From positions 18,548,607 through 18,612,606 of the forward strand of contig NC_026656.2 of NCBI RefSeq assembly GCF_000004075.3: 64,000 nt of DNA, written 5' to 3'. A program made the position numbers and the translations under genes. Below the pieces are notes generated by a model. That model was not told where the DNA came from. It was given only the letters and a program-made list of their open reading frames with translations, and did not search any database. Source of the stretch: Cucumis sativus. Lineage: Eukaryota; Streptophyta; Magnoliopsida; Cucurbitales; Cucurbitaceae. Numbering within the stretch: the first letter of the stretch is position 1; each line of letters starts with the position of its first letter. Shown here one piece after another: positions 25,401 through 36,408 of this stretch.

Positions 25401-28017
25401 TATCTATTTCAGCAATAGGCAAGGTCTTGGCTTCTGAGCTTCCAAAGTTAGGAAATACAAAGTGCAGTGTCTTGTATCCTGCATCTACTAAGGCTAGCAA
25501 TGATATTGGTATGTTTTTTCCTTTCATTCTGAGAGCTATTTCCCATTAGATAATGTGGTAGCAACGGATTTTTGTTTGTTTTCATTTTTGATTGTTTTCT
25601 CATGCTACTAAATCGAACTGGAAGTACTGCTTACTAAATTGTTGCTTGCTGGCATGCTTATAAAATTGTAATAGGTTATAGGTCTACTTGATTAGCCACT
25701 CTTTGTGACAAAGTTCAATTTTACCTAGAACAATTAACCTAATTTTCAAAAGTGAAATTTCAAAATATCTCGAATTAAATGAATAAAGAAGTTATAATCG
25801 CATTCCTTTCAAATAAATACACCCCTTTACTTTTAATTCACTCTAAAATAGTTAGAGTGGATCACGGCCAAGTTATTTATATTCTAATCATTTAAAGAGT
25901 AAGGAACTTTTGTTCTAATGAAATCTAAGGAAGAGGAAGTTATTTAATTGAAGTACTTTTAAAGTGGGAGATAGTGGCGCTTGAAATTAGACGTTGGCTT
26001 GTATTGGTAAGGTGAATTTTTCTTTTTCCGTTTATTCTATGGCAGTTTTTCATATTTCATACATAGTGATTTCTCTTTCTGCGTATATATAATGTATCCT
26101 CTTTTAACTTACTTATAAGTTCAGCTATGAGTAATTAGAACCTTATGTGGAAATGTGAAAGCAATTTTGAACCCCTAATGAAAATTTTAAATTAAACTGC
26201 AATTATAGTATTTAGTCACAACTAATGGTAACAAACCACTTGATGTATCTTATATCCGAGATGTATTTCTCCCCTGTTCCTTTCAGTTTTGTACATCCTT
26301 TATTGACAGTTCTTCAACTGAACTGGCAAGCCTAAGTTTTATTTGAATAAAATTTAGGGTTTCTTTTGTGCATCTGATTTAGTTCGTAGCCGAGACCTTA
26401 AGGGAGGTGCTTGGGCTCCCAACTTCAAGTATGTGGGGTGCACTATTATAGTTCATTCGGTTTATTATTTTCTACTCATTTCTCTTTATTACATGTTTAC
26501 TGTTTTCTACCTAACCTAAAATACTCTATACTCCAAACACACAAATTATTATAATCATACTACTATATACAGTCACAGACTCTAATAACCAAACCACAGA
26601 TTATAATAGCCAAGTTAATGGTCCGAACACCTTCTAAATTCTAACATCAAGTGATCTGTTTACAAGTAAGACAGTGGCAAAGTTGAAATAGTTAATTTGT
26701 TAGTAACTTTTAATTATTATTATTATTTTTTAAGTTTTAGTATTTGTCAGTCACATTGTGCTACAATATACTGATTTGGTTTTAGTGTTCTGTCTATTAT
26801 TACGGAAAGCAAATTAATGGCTTCAAAAAAAGTAATCTTGGTATCTCTTTTTGCTATTTCTACAGAGGAATGTCTTTCAAATCGTGGATTTGAGGTCACA
26901 AGGCTCAACACCTACACCACGGTAAAGTATTCACGTCCCTTTTGTAAATCGTGAATCGCTATGCCTTATATTCCTGCACCATTCTTTTCGTAAAGTTTTT
27001 AGGCATCATAGCTACTGATGTACCTTTCAGGCACCTGTTGATTACGTTGATCAAACCATTCTGGAGCAAGCACGTTCATTGCCTGTTGTCACCGTGGCTT
27101 CTCCTTCGGCAGTTCGGTAAGCAGCAGTTTAAATTGCTTGTACTGCTTGATTGAATTAGTTCTCCTCCAGGTGAGAAGGAATTTGTAATATTAATTTGTT
27201 TGTTCCATTTTCATAATTTTTTCGCGATAGGGCATGGGTCAATCTTATTTCAGATCCAAAGGAGTGGGATAAGTCGCTTGCATGTATTGGGGAAACAACC
27301 GCAGCAGCAGCAAATAGATTAGGATTGAAAAACGTTTACTACCCCAAGAATCCTGGCTTGGAAGGGTGAGTTTATTCCCTACTTTTAGCTTAACAAACTT
27401 CTAGCTGATGCACATATTTTATAGAGTTGAGTTTCGATGGTTAGGTTGGATAGACATTTTTTTTAAAATGAAAGATTCAAAATATTAACATATGCAACCA
27501 CATTTTTCTTTAAAATTGCAAAAATAGCTAAATATGTCATATTCTGGTATATTGTAAATATTAGTCTATGAGTAGATCATAAAAGTCGATTTTTGCCATA
27601 TTTACCATTTTTAAAAAATGTTTTATGCTATTGATTATTATCCCTAAAATATCATTATAATTACTTTTTTTTAATCCTGGAGCCCTTATTGAATAATGAA
27701 CCCAAAGTAGTCTAACCCAACAATCTAATTTGGGTTGGATTGAGTTGTGTTGTATTGTTATCCAGTTCTTTTACCTTAAAATTTTATCTAAATAGTCTTT
27801 AAAAGAACTATTTAATTATTTTCACATATTAAATTAAAATTGATAACTCAATCTTGGAGAATAAATTTGTGTGTATATAATAGTGATATTTTCAGTTCGA
27901 ATATGATGAATACTGTGTATACAGAAACTTGATAATTGAAATGGATGCAGGTGGGTTGATAGTATATTGGAAGCACTAAGATCGGAAGCTCAGGTTGTTG
28001 GTCATTTTTCAGAGTAG
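22412..28017 (+). CDS. HEMD: Uroporphyrinogen-III synthase, chloroplast precursor (311 aa)
   Basis: Nine coding exons: 22412-22636, 23841-23928, 24129-24195, 24838-24953, 25413-25508, 26866-26921, 27031-27116, 27231-27365, 27951-28017. All are GT-AG, totalling 312 codons including TAG. The enzyme closes hydroxymethylbilane to uroporphyrinogen III, with inversion of ring D, in the plastid pathway to haem and chlorophyll. The first 55 or so residues are Ser/Thr/Pro-rich with Arg and few acids, as in a transit peptide. The mature part starts near [18 protein letters not shown] and includes [52 protein letters not shown] and [15 protein letters not shown], which are characteristic of the HemD two-lobed fold. 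The length is near that of other plant enzymes. The start at 22412 is the first ATG in this frame, in a good context (ccccATGGC). The family is nearly always single-copy. Confidence 0.95.
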
Positions 28018-28449
28018 CAAATAATGGAAGTAGTGCAATAAACCTTACCATCATCATGGAATGGTCACCTGTACATTTGACGGAGTTTTTATTCGAGGTT
28101 AGGCGGAAGAGACTTTTCCAGTAGCCCTACGTTCATCTATATCCCACTGTTTGTCAGCTTCCGTATCAGATAATTAATTCATTAATTATCATTGTTATAT
28201 TTTCTTTACTGTTTTTAGTTGAACACGTGGGTAAGTGAACTTTTGACCTTTTCCGACTATTCGTTTGGTTGTTAATAGAATGTAAATTCAGCTCCATATC
28301 TAAAATTTCCTTCATTTCTCTTCTTCCTAACTTGACCTGAAATTTAGTGCTTCCAATTATTGAAGTTTCCATGAGCAGTTTGTAAATTGTAATTTACATG
28401 GCAAATTTATTACAAAATTTCTGTTGTAACTTTGTAACGACAAACCAAA

Positions 28450-28609
28450 TTGAATTTTGGTTGGTTGGAGTCGGAGTCATTGAATTTTGGTTGGTTGGAA
28501 TCGGAGTCGGTTTTTTTTTTGCCAAACTTACTTCGACGGACCAAAAGTCAGTATGGAAATTGTTGACTGACCGTTGTTAGCAATGACAAACCAAATTGAA
28601 TTTTGGTTC
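28450..28609. repeat. 30-bp tandem duplication plus partial third copy downstream of HEMD
   Basis: The 30 bases from 28450 (ttgaattttggttggttgga, then gtcggagtca) recur at 28480-28509 with minor change. Part of the unit, with its left flank acaaaccaaattgaattttg, is found again around 28587-28609. The core aaccaaattgaattttggtt is nearly palindromic. Confidence 0.75.
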
Positions 28610-29665
28610 GTAGATTTATTTCACCCAAAAAAAATAATAAATTATATAACTATGAAAAGAGAAAAAAGAGTTCAGTTTGGTCAGGTCTCGCCCTTTTGAC
28701 CACAAGTCGAGTGACTGAAAATGTTGTTTAGAGAACAAAATCTTGAAATCCCTCTATTTTTATCTTCAAAATTTGGTCCAATTCACAAGTTTTATGCTCG
28801 TATAAATGTCTTAACCAATAGAACTAATTTTAGAAAACAAAACATTAAGACAAACAAGGAACTACATTAAACTTTCTAGACAATAGGATTAAGTTAAAGA
28901 AACTCCTAACTAGTTCTGCAACTAAAACGTTTATTTAGCTTAAACTATGTAATAAAAGCTAGGGCTGCGGCTATCCTCAGCTTACATAAATAAAAAAACG
29001 TTTTCGAATTTTCTTTTACAAATTGAAAGGAAAACCAGAAAACTCAAATTTAAAGTATAACCACGTGGTCTCGTTGAAACTTTTTTTTTATAACCTTCAT
29101 TATGATTTTTTTAAAATCTATATAATTTGTTAGACTTGGCAGTATTAGTCTAGGGAACTTACCTTGCTGGAGAGTTGACAATCATGCAATCCAACCTGAT
29201 CAGTAGGCCAAGAAGAGGTGAATTCAGATATAGTTTCAAAGACTTCATAAAAAACAAACGAAAGACAACTTATCTTCTAACTGTGAGCAACCAGATATCA
29301 GAGTTGGCACAAATTAGAGGTTTGGTGAGAGCAGAATTCGAAATAAGAAGTTTAGATGCTTCAGTTGATTGATGATGGAAAGCGTCTCTTAATTTGTGAT
29401 GTTAAAGGAATATAAACGCAGGGTTTGTATTTTCGCAATAGTGTGAATGAATTCTATTATGAGAAATTTACACTTGTGAACAATCTGCGTCCGCATGCTT
29501 AACTATTCAGGAGATTCATGGATTAAGATGCGGAATCCATAGAAATCGAAATGATTTAGGAGTTGGTTAGAAGCAAGAACAAGCTGAATCTTAACAATCA
29601 ACTCTGTCCTTCTGTGAGCAAAAAGGAAATCCCGAAAAATATCGATTCGCATGGACACGACGATC

Positions 29666-30860
29666 CAGAAACGGAACGTACGCAAAAGTAACTCCAATTA
29701 CAGAGAAGTCAAATTTGAAATCAGATCAAATTGAAGTTCATGAACAAAAAAATATGCAAGATGAAGCAAAAGAATTTGACTGAACGCAAAGAAAATACAA
29801 AAATAGCAATGCGTAAAGAGAGATCGATTTTGTAATATTTCAAAATCAATCTTGTAGACAACCTCCAGCAATCGTCACCGGTGCTTTTCATGTGAGTTCA
29901 ATACTAAATTCAGAAACGGAGAGCAAAAGTAATTCTAGTTTTAGAAAAAGTCAAATTTGAAATCAGATCAAATTCAAGTTCACGATCAAGAAATACACGA
30001 GAGCAAGCAATAATAATTTGATTGAACGCAGAAAAAATATAAAAAGAGATCGATTTTGAGACATTTCAAAATCAATCTTCAAGACTACAACCTCGAACAA
30101 TCGTCATCGGTTCTTTTCATGTAAGTTGAACACTAAATTCATAAACGGAGAGCTAAAGTAATTCCAGTTGCAGAAAAGCCAAATTTGAAACCAGATCAAA
30201 TTGAAGTTCACGATCAAGAAATACACAAGATCAAACAGAAAGAATTTGATTGAGCACAAAGAAAAGAGGAAAACCATCGATACGTACTCGAGAGGTCGAT
30301 TCTGTGACACTTCACAATCAATCTTCAAGAATATATCCTTGAACTATCGTCGTCGATTCCTTTCAAGAAATTTGTATACTAATTAAATTCAGAAACCGAA
30401 CGCAGAAGTAATTCCAATTACAGTAAGTCAAATTCAAAATAAAATCAAATCAAATCAAAGTTCATGATTAGGAAATACATAAAACTAAGCAAAAAGAATT
30501 TGATAATACGTAAAGTTGAAGACGCAAACGGTAGATACATACAGAGAGATCCGATTCTGTGACGCTTCACAATCAATCTTCAAGAATAAAACCTCGAACT
30601 ATCGTCGTCGATTCCTTTCAAGAAATTTGTATACTAATTAAATTCAGAAACCGAACGCAGAAGTAATTCCAATTACAGATAAGTCAAATTTGAAATAAAA
30701 TCAAATTGGACTTCCTGATTAAGAAACACATAAGATCAAGCAAAAAGAATTTGAAACTACGTAGAAATGAAGACGCAAAAGAAAGATACACAGAGATCAG
30801 AGCCGATTTTCACACTCAATCTTCAATAATAAAACCTCGAACTATTGTCATCGAGATCAC
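29666..30860. repeat. Divergent tandem array, five units of about 230-255 bp
   Basis: Units begin at or near 29666, 29911, 30140, 30390 and 30645. Each starts with a variant of cagaaacggaacgcagaagt and continues through blocks resembling gtcaaatttgaaatcagatc, gatcaagaaatacacaagat, agagatcgattttgtgaca and caatcttcaagaataaaacc in the same order. The two rightmost units share an almost identical 80-bp junction, so that duplication looks the youngest. Within each unit lies an inverted repeat. In the unit beginning at 29911 it forms a 12-bp stem (gatcgattttga / tcaaaatcaatc, one mismatch). Stops occur in all frames and no protein is encoded. The function is unknown. Confidence 0.85.
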
Positions 30861-31094
30861 TGAGGATCCAAGCGCAGCACTGATAATGCGACTGGAAACA
30901 GTAAAAACGACTTCCCTAGGGAATTAAAGCCAAACAGCAAAACGAGCAATAAAATCAAGAACAACGAAAGAAATGAAAGGAAGGAAATGCAAGAGCGCAG
31001 CAAAAGGACGTCAAGATTCTTTCCTAAATCAAGAATAATAGATAGAAGGAGAGTTCGAGAACCTGAGATTGGCAGTGAGAATGAAGCTAGCGGA

Positions 31095-31200
31095 GGGAGG
31101 GAATTCGAAAGGAGCGGGAATGCTTTTATAGCCACTTCGTATTATGAGTTCTCTACAGTAATGGGCTGTGGCCTGAGAACTAGCACCAATATGGGCTAAA
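31095..31200 (-). promoter_or_regulatory. Orphan promoter-like block on the minus strand
   Basis: Read on the minus strand, two AGCCCA site II-type motifs (31197-31192 and 31167-31162) are followed by a strong TATA element, GGCTATAAAAG (31132-31122), and then a C/T-rich leader-like stretch. This arrangement predicts initiation near 31095-31100 towards the tandem array. No open frame of note follows on this strand before HEMD's 3' end. Donor-like sites are seen at about 31061 (AATCTCAG|GTTCTC) and 29164 (CAGCAAG|GTAAGT). It may drive a non-coding RNA or be the relic of a 5' gene end. Confidence 0.45.
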
Positions 31201-31269
31201 GTTTTTCTTGACAAAGGCCTAAAATGTGGCCAATGTAGGTAGCCTAACGGCGTGGAAAATTGGAATTGA

Positions 31270-31522
31270 GGACTATTTTAGTAATAATAACGAAGAATAT
31301 AATAACATTTTTAAAAAATTGTAAATATAGTAAAATTATCACTGATAGACTTCATATGGTATATCAGTGACAGACCAAGATTTGCAACATAGTTTATCAG
31401 TGATAGACTTATATCATTGATAGAATTTGACAAATTTTGCTATATTTGCAAATTTTTAAAAATTCTGCTATATACTTAATTAATTTGAATTTAATTACTA
31501 AATTTGCAACCATCCCGTAAAT
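31270..31522. repeat. Dispersed AT-rich repeat, copy A
   Basis: It shares with copy B, in the same order, a start near taacatttttaaaaaattgt, then repeated gatagac/tatcagtg motifs, attgatagaatttgacaaat, tttgctatatttgca, and an end near aatttgcaac. The inner motifs tatcactgatag and tatcagtgatag are near-palindromic. No coding capacity. Probably a short non-autonomous mobile element, class unknown. Confidence 0.65.
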
Positions 31523-32109
31523 ATTTGTATATGTACTTAATTGTTATTAACATTTTTTGGTGTATAAATTATTTTAGTTTGATGAGAGGATAACAAATCA
31601 GGAGTTTTAAAATAGTGTATTGTAGCGAATAGATGATTGTTATAATTTTAAATTATCATGGTCCAAACAGCCCCCAACGCTAATATTTAAATTCAATACA
31701 CTTATAAATTGTTTTGTATCGTGATTTGTTCATTTTAAATTTGATAGAGATTGTTTAAAGCAATTTAATTTGTTACTTTTTCCAAGAGGAACAAACTTTT
31801 ATAAGGAGTAACTATATCAAATTAATTTCAGAAACTTTTAAACTGTCAATACAGTTTTTTACAACTCTACAATAAAGACTAAATCATATACATGAAATTT
31901 AATTTGACTTATTTTAGAAAAATACTCATAAACTTACCCAAAAAAATTCATTAATATACCACTGTTAAAATAGTTTTAAAAAATATTGATATTAATTCTA
32001 AATGAATATTGATGGCGATGAAATAGGTGAGTTATTTGAGCAAAAATAAAGAACATAGGAAATAACAACACGAGTTAAATAGTTGTGCGGCTCACGAAAA
32101 AATTAAAGG

Positions 32110-32265
32110 GACAATTTTAAAAATAGTAAAATAAATTAAAATATTTACAAACTATAGTAAAATTTTGAATTCTATTACTGATAGTCTTCTAATTACTGAT
32201 AATATTCTATCACCATAACATATCAATAACTATTAGTAATAGAATTTGGTGTAGGTTGTAAATAT
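32110..32265. repeat. Degenerate member of the same dispersed repeat family
   Basis: Phrases such as attactgatagtcttctaat and tattagtaatagaatttggt resemble the core of copies A and B, but the ends are not clear. Assigned by motif similarity only. Confidence 0.35.
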
Positions 32266-34099
32266 TTTGTAAGGAGAAAAAGGTGGGAGAGTGGTAAAGA
32301 ATTTGCTACATTTCAAAAAATCTTTAAAATATCTTCAAAATTAAATAGGTGGGAGAAAAAGAAATGAAATGAGGTTAGGGTTAGGTTTCTTTATTTATTT
32401 ATTTTTAACATTCTTTCCTCTTTTCCTCTTTAATATGGAATGATTTATAAGTGATAGTAATTTTTTTTTTCTTTTTCATAATGGGAGTACAATTTTGTTG
32501 ATTAATTACATCATTGAACATTATAATTTTCATTTTATTTGTACAATAGTTTCTTTTTAACTTTCAAGTCTAATAAAATTGTTTAATTGCAATCTTCCAC
32601 AGATAATAAGTAATTAGGTGGGTCATTAAGGCATTAGCACAAATTTAATTGAAAAATTATAAAAGGAGTAGATTTTACAAAATATTTATAACATATAGCC
32701 AATTCAATTATTGTTGAAGTGTTATAGTAATAAAAAGAATATCCATAAAATCCAAAATTTTAGTATAGAACTTGTAAATATTTTTATTTATTTTGCTAAA
32801 TATCAACAAATAAAACCCTAAACCCTTTTATTTTATTTTTGAAAAAACTCCAATTTAACTTCACACAATTTTTTTAAAATAAAAAATTTAATATTACGGT
32901 TGATTCTACATTTTTATAATTGACTTTAAATATTAAATTACTATATGGTGCTCTCAGAATTTGAACTACGATGTTACCAAAAATGATAAAATTATTTAAC
33001 TAAAAAGGAAAAAAAAAATCTTAAATACAAATCAAATTTAATATTTCAATCTGAATGAAAACAGAGTGTAATTTTTAGGTTGATTTTGGGTCAATGACCT
33101 CTAAACTAATGATAAAAATGTTATTTATTATTATTATTTTTATTTTTTTGAAAAATCAATTTGATCATTTGTCAAATGCGAATATTTGAAAGAAAAGTGT
33201 TTTTGACAATAATAACCAAACATAGCTCCACAAAATGTCAAAAGTTTGCGTTATCTTAATTTATAAGTTAACTATACACACGTATATATATATATGGAAG
33301 AAAAAAATAGTTACGTTGAATTTTATTTTTTAAGTTCGTAAACATAGTCTGATTTATTTTTATTTAAAAGTTAAGGAACACAACGTAAGTAACGGAAGCT
33401 GTAGAAAGAAAAAGAAAAGGGAAAAAAGAATCTTGAGTGAGTGAGAGTCCAATCTCATAAATGAAGACGATAGGGTTTCTGTAGGCTGCAGGGATCAAGA
33501 GAATTTTGACATTTTAATTGCATGTTGTTCATGAGGTTGGATATTAATTAAGGCTTGAAAACGATAGCTACCTATACAAAATAGACTTTTTGGACTACAT
33601 TTATCAACATTGCACGTTGGTTCAATAAACAATGATTTTGATTCATATATATATATATACACATACATTGCCAACTCAAATAAATTAAATGATTAGTACA
33701 CCTTCAATTAGAGATTCATAAATAATATTCATCAATGTAACATGAATATGAACTAAAAGTCATCAAATGTATCTTTATATGTGAAAACAAACCAAATAAG
33801 TGGTTCTTATATATTTGATATTTATTAGGAAATTTATTTTAATTCATTGATTTTGAATTATATATTTTTCTATATTAAGAAGAAGTTAGAGAAATAAATT
33901 AGAAAGAAGTGAAATGGGGAAACTAGAGAAAAAAAGCGAAAGGAAGAATTCAAACTAAAGGAAAAATTGGAGTGGTGTAAAACAAGGAACGAGAGTAGGG
34001 GTGTAAACTGATTGGATTGGAAGACATTCTCAATGCATGTTGATTGGGTTGACAACCCAAATAACCTAGATTAATTTTTCTGGTAATTATAATTGATGA

Positions 34100-34328
34100 T
34101 CATTTTAGAAATAATAATTAAAGATACAGTAACATTTTTAAAAAATTGTAAATATAGCAAAATTATTGTCAATGAATTTGTATGATATATCAATGATAGA
34201 CAATATTTACAACATGGTCTATCCGTGATAAACTTCTATTATTGATAGAATTTGACAAATTTTGCTATATTTGCATTTTTTTAAAGGTTGTTATATACTT
34301 ATGGCTCAATTTGCAACTATTCCTTAAT
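34100..34328. repeat. Dispersed AT-rich repeat, copy B
   Basis: It has the same orientation and block order as the copy at 31270-31522: the taacatttttaaaaaattgt block at 34129, the attgatagaatttgacaaat block near 34240, and an aatttgcaac end near 34310. The copies differ by scattered substitutions and small gaps. Confidence 0.65.
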
Positions 34329-34738
34329 TTTTCAACCCAACCCATCGTTTACCCTCTTACACAATCAGCTAACTTCCTAATTTAACAAAATACTCCTAAC
34401 TTTATTTTAATTAAATAAATAATAATATATATAATATATAAAGAGATTTTTTTAAAAAAAAACAATCATTATGGTTAATTTTTCTACGAAAGGTAAATAT
34501 TCTGTCAAATATTCTATTTTTATCATTCTCGTAATATTTTAAACTAATTCAACCTACCTAACTTATATTATATAGGTTGAGTTGTGAAATTATTCGGATT
34601 TGACTTACACACTAAACCCTAAATTAGAGAAAGAAACGATAATCTAAAATAGTATTTTATAAAAGCAATGGAAGAAGGATTTGGCAATCGGGTTGGGAAG
34701 ATGTGAAAGGAAAAGGACGGAGCAACAGCAAAGTAATT

Positions 34739-34769
34739 GGAGGAAAGGAAAGGAAAGGAAAGGAAAGGA
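34739..34769 (+). repeat. GGAAA pentanucleotide microsatellite
   Basis: About five ggaaa repeats in a row (gaggaaaggaaaggaaagga and onward) within a purine-rich stretch. Confidence 0.9.
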
Positions 34770-36377
34770 AGAAACGAGTGTGGCGTTATCCATTTTTTGT
34801 TGCATGCGAAGGAGTTAATTAAAAAGCTCCAAAAAGTCAAGTTGGTCCAAAAAGAGCAAAATATCCATCCGTACAAGGCAAGCACCCACCGTCAACTGTC
34901 AACGATTGAGGGAAAAAAAAGAAAATGTAGCCTTCCCTAAAATTTACAGCTATTTATTTGTTTCTTTTTTTTCAAAAAGACACTTTTCTTTTTCAATCTC
35001 TACACCAATCTTTTTCACTTCTCAAAAATTTAATTGATGAATCTTAAAAGTTGGTTAAGTATAAAATTAAGCAATTTAACCAACTTAAATGCTTTTTCTT
35101 TTTTTTAGGCTTATAAGTGTTTAAATTTCCAATAGTGTCTTTCAAAGAATTTTTTAGCGTGGGTCTAAGATAAGGCTCAAAGTATACATAACAGTCTTAA
35201 AAGACCTTTAAAACGTGTCTTCAAAAAAAAAAAAGTCTAAGTCTTAGGGTTTGGACCGAACCACGAGTAGGTAATATATATCAATTGAGAAATAACCAAG
35301 TTTCATTTAATCTAACACTCTAATACCCTTAAGTACTAAAAATAACCGGGATATGCTTCACCATAATTATACACACTCACAAACAACTATGTGGGGAAGG
35401 AAGGACACCCTAAATAATCTCATTTCACGACCCCAAGAAGAAAACAATTAATCTCTATTTTTCAAATGGGGGTCTTGACTTTATTTCTTTTATGCTTAGT
35501 TAAACTATACATTCTCTTACTAATTTAGGTATCCAAAGTCGTGTAAAAAAAAAGAGACAAGACCAGGAGAAGTGAGCCACAAGATCAAGTCCATAAAGTG
35601 TCTGCTGATAACTGTGAACACGTGAGATTCAAACACAAAAGTTCTCATACTTTAAAAACATTTCAACCAGAGTTTCTAAACTTTATTTTGTAGATCTCTA
35701 CAATTTAGAAAAAATTTTAACTAGCAAGTCATTAAACTTTCAATTTTAGATTTTAGATCTTTAATCTCTTTGATATTAAAATTCATAAATCTAACGCCAA
35801 TTTGTATAAATTTTTATTGTTAGTTACAGAACTTTTAAGAATCTATTTGATACTTTAAAAAATTCATAAATTATAAAATAAAAAACAAAAGTTAAAAGAA
35901 ACGTTTACGTTTATATTATTAGACACAAGTTTAATTTAGACATGAAAGTAGTGATTTAATCCCAAATATTGTTACCGACCAATAAATAGGTAGCAAAGAA
36001 GATGACAAACTAAATAATATATATACACACACAATGAAGCCCTTTAAGTAAGATGTTTGACTCACAAAGATGTGGACAAAATAAAATTGTGCGATACCTC
36101 TAGTTTTTTACAACGCCATGCAAAGAAGGGCGGGGCCGACCGTGGCTTGGGTTGGTGGGGGACATATCCAGCGCGCATTTCTTTCTTTTTGTTTCTCATT
36201 TTAATCATCCAACTTTTGACCTACTCTTCAATTTATGCCACGTCGTTTTAAATGCTCCATCAAATACAAATGTCAATTCATTATCATATCAAATAGTTCT
36301 AGTGAATTAGATACTATACAACAATTATATCAACATTTCTATAGATTAAAACTTTTAATTGATGTCAAAACTAGCTG

Positions 36378-36405
<28 letters not shown>
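36378..36405. repeat. AT dinucleotide microsatellite
   Basis: About a dozen uninterrupted AT/TA repeats; probably length-polymorphic. Confidence 0.9.

Positions 36406-36408
<3 letters not shown>

Noticed and set aside
29666-30860. Tandem array as a C/D-box snoRNA cluster
   Set aside because: A C-box-like CGATGAC and a CTGA can be found in one unit, but they are not kept in the others and no terminal stem forms.
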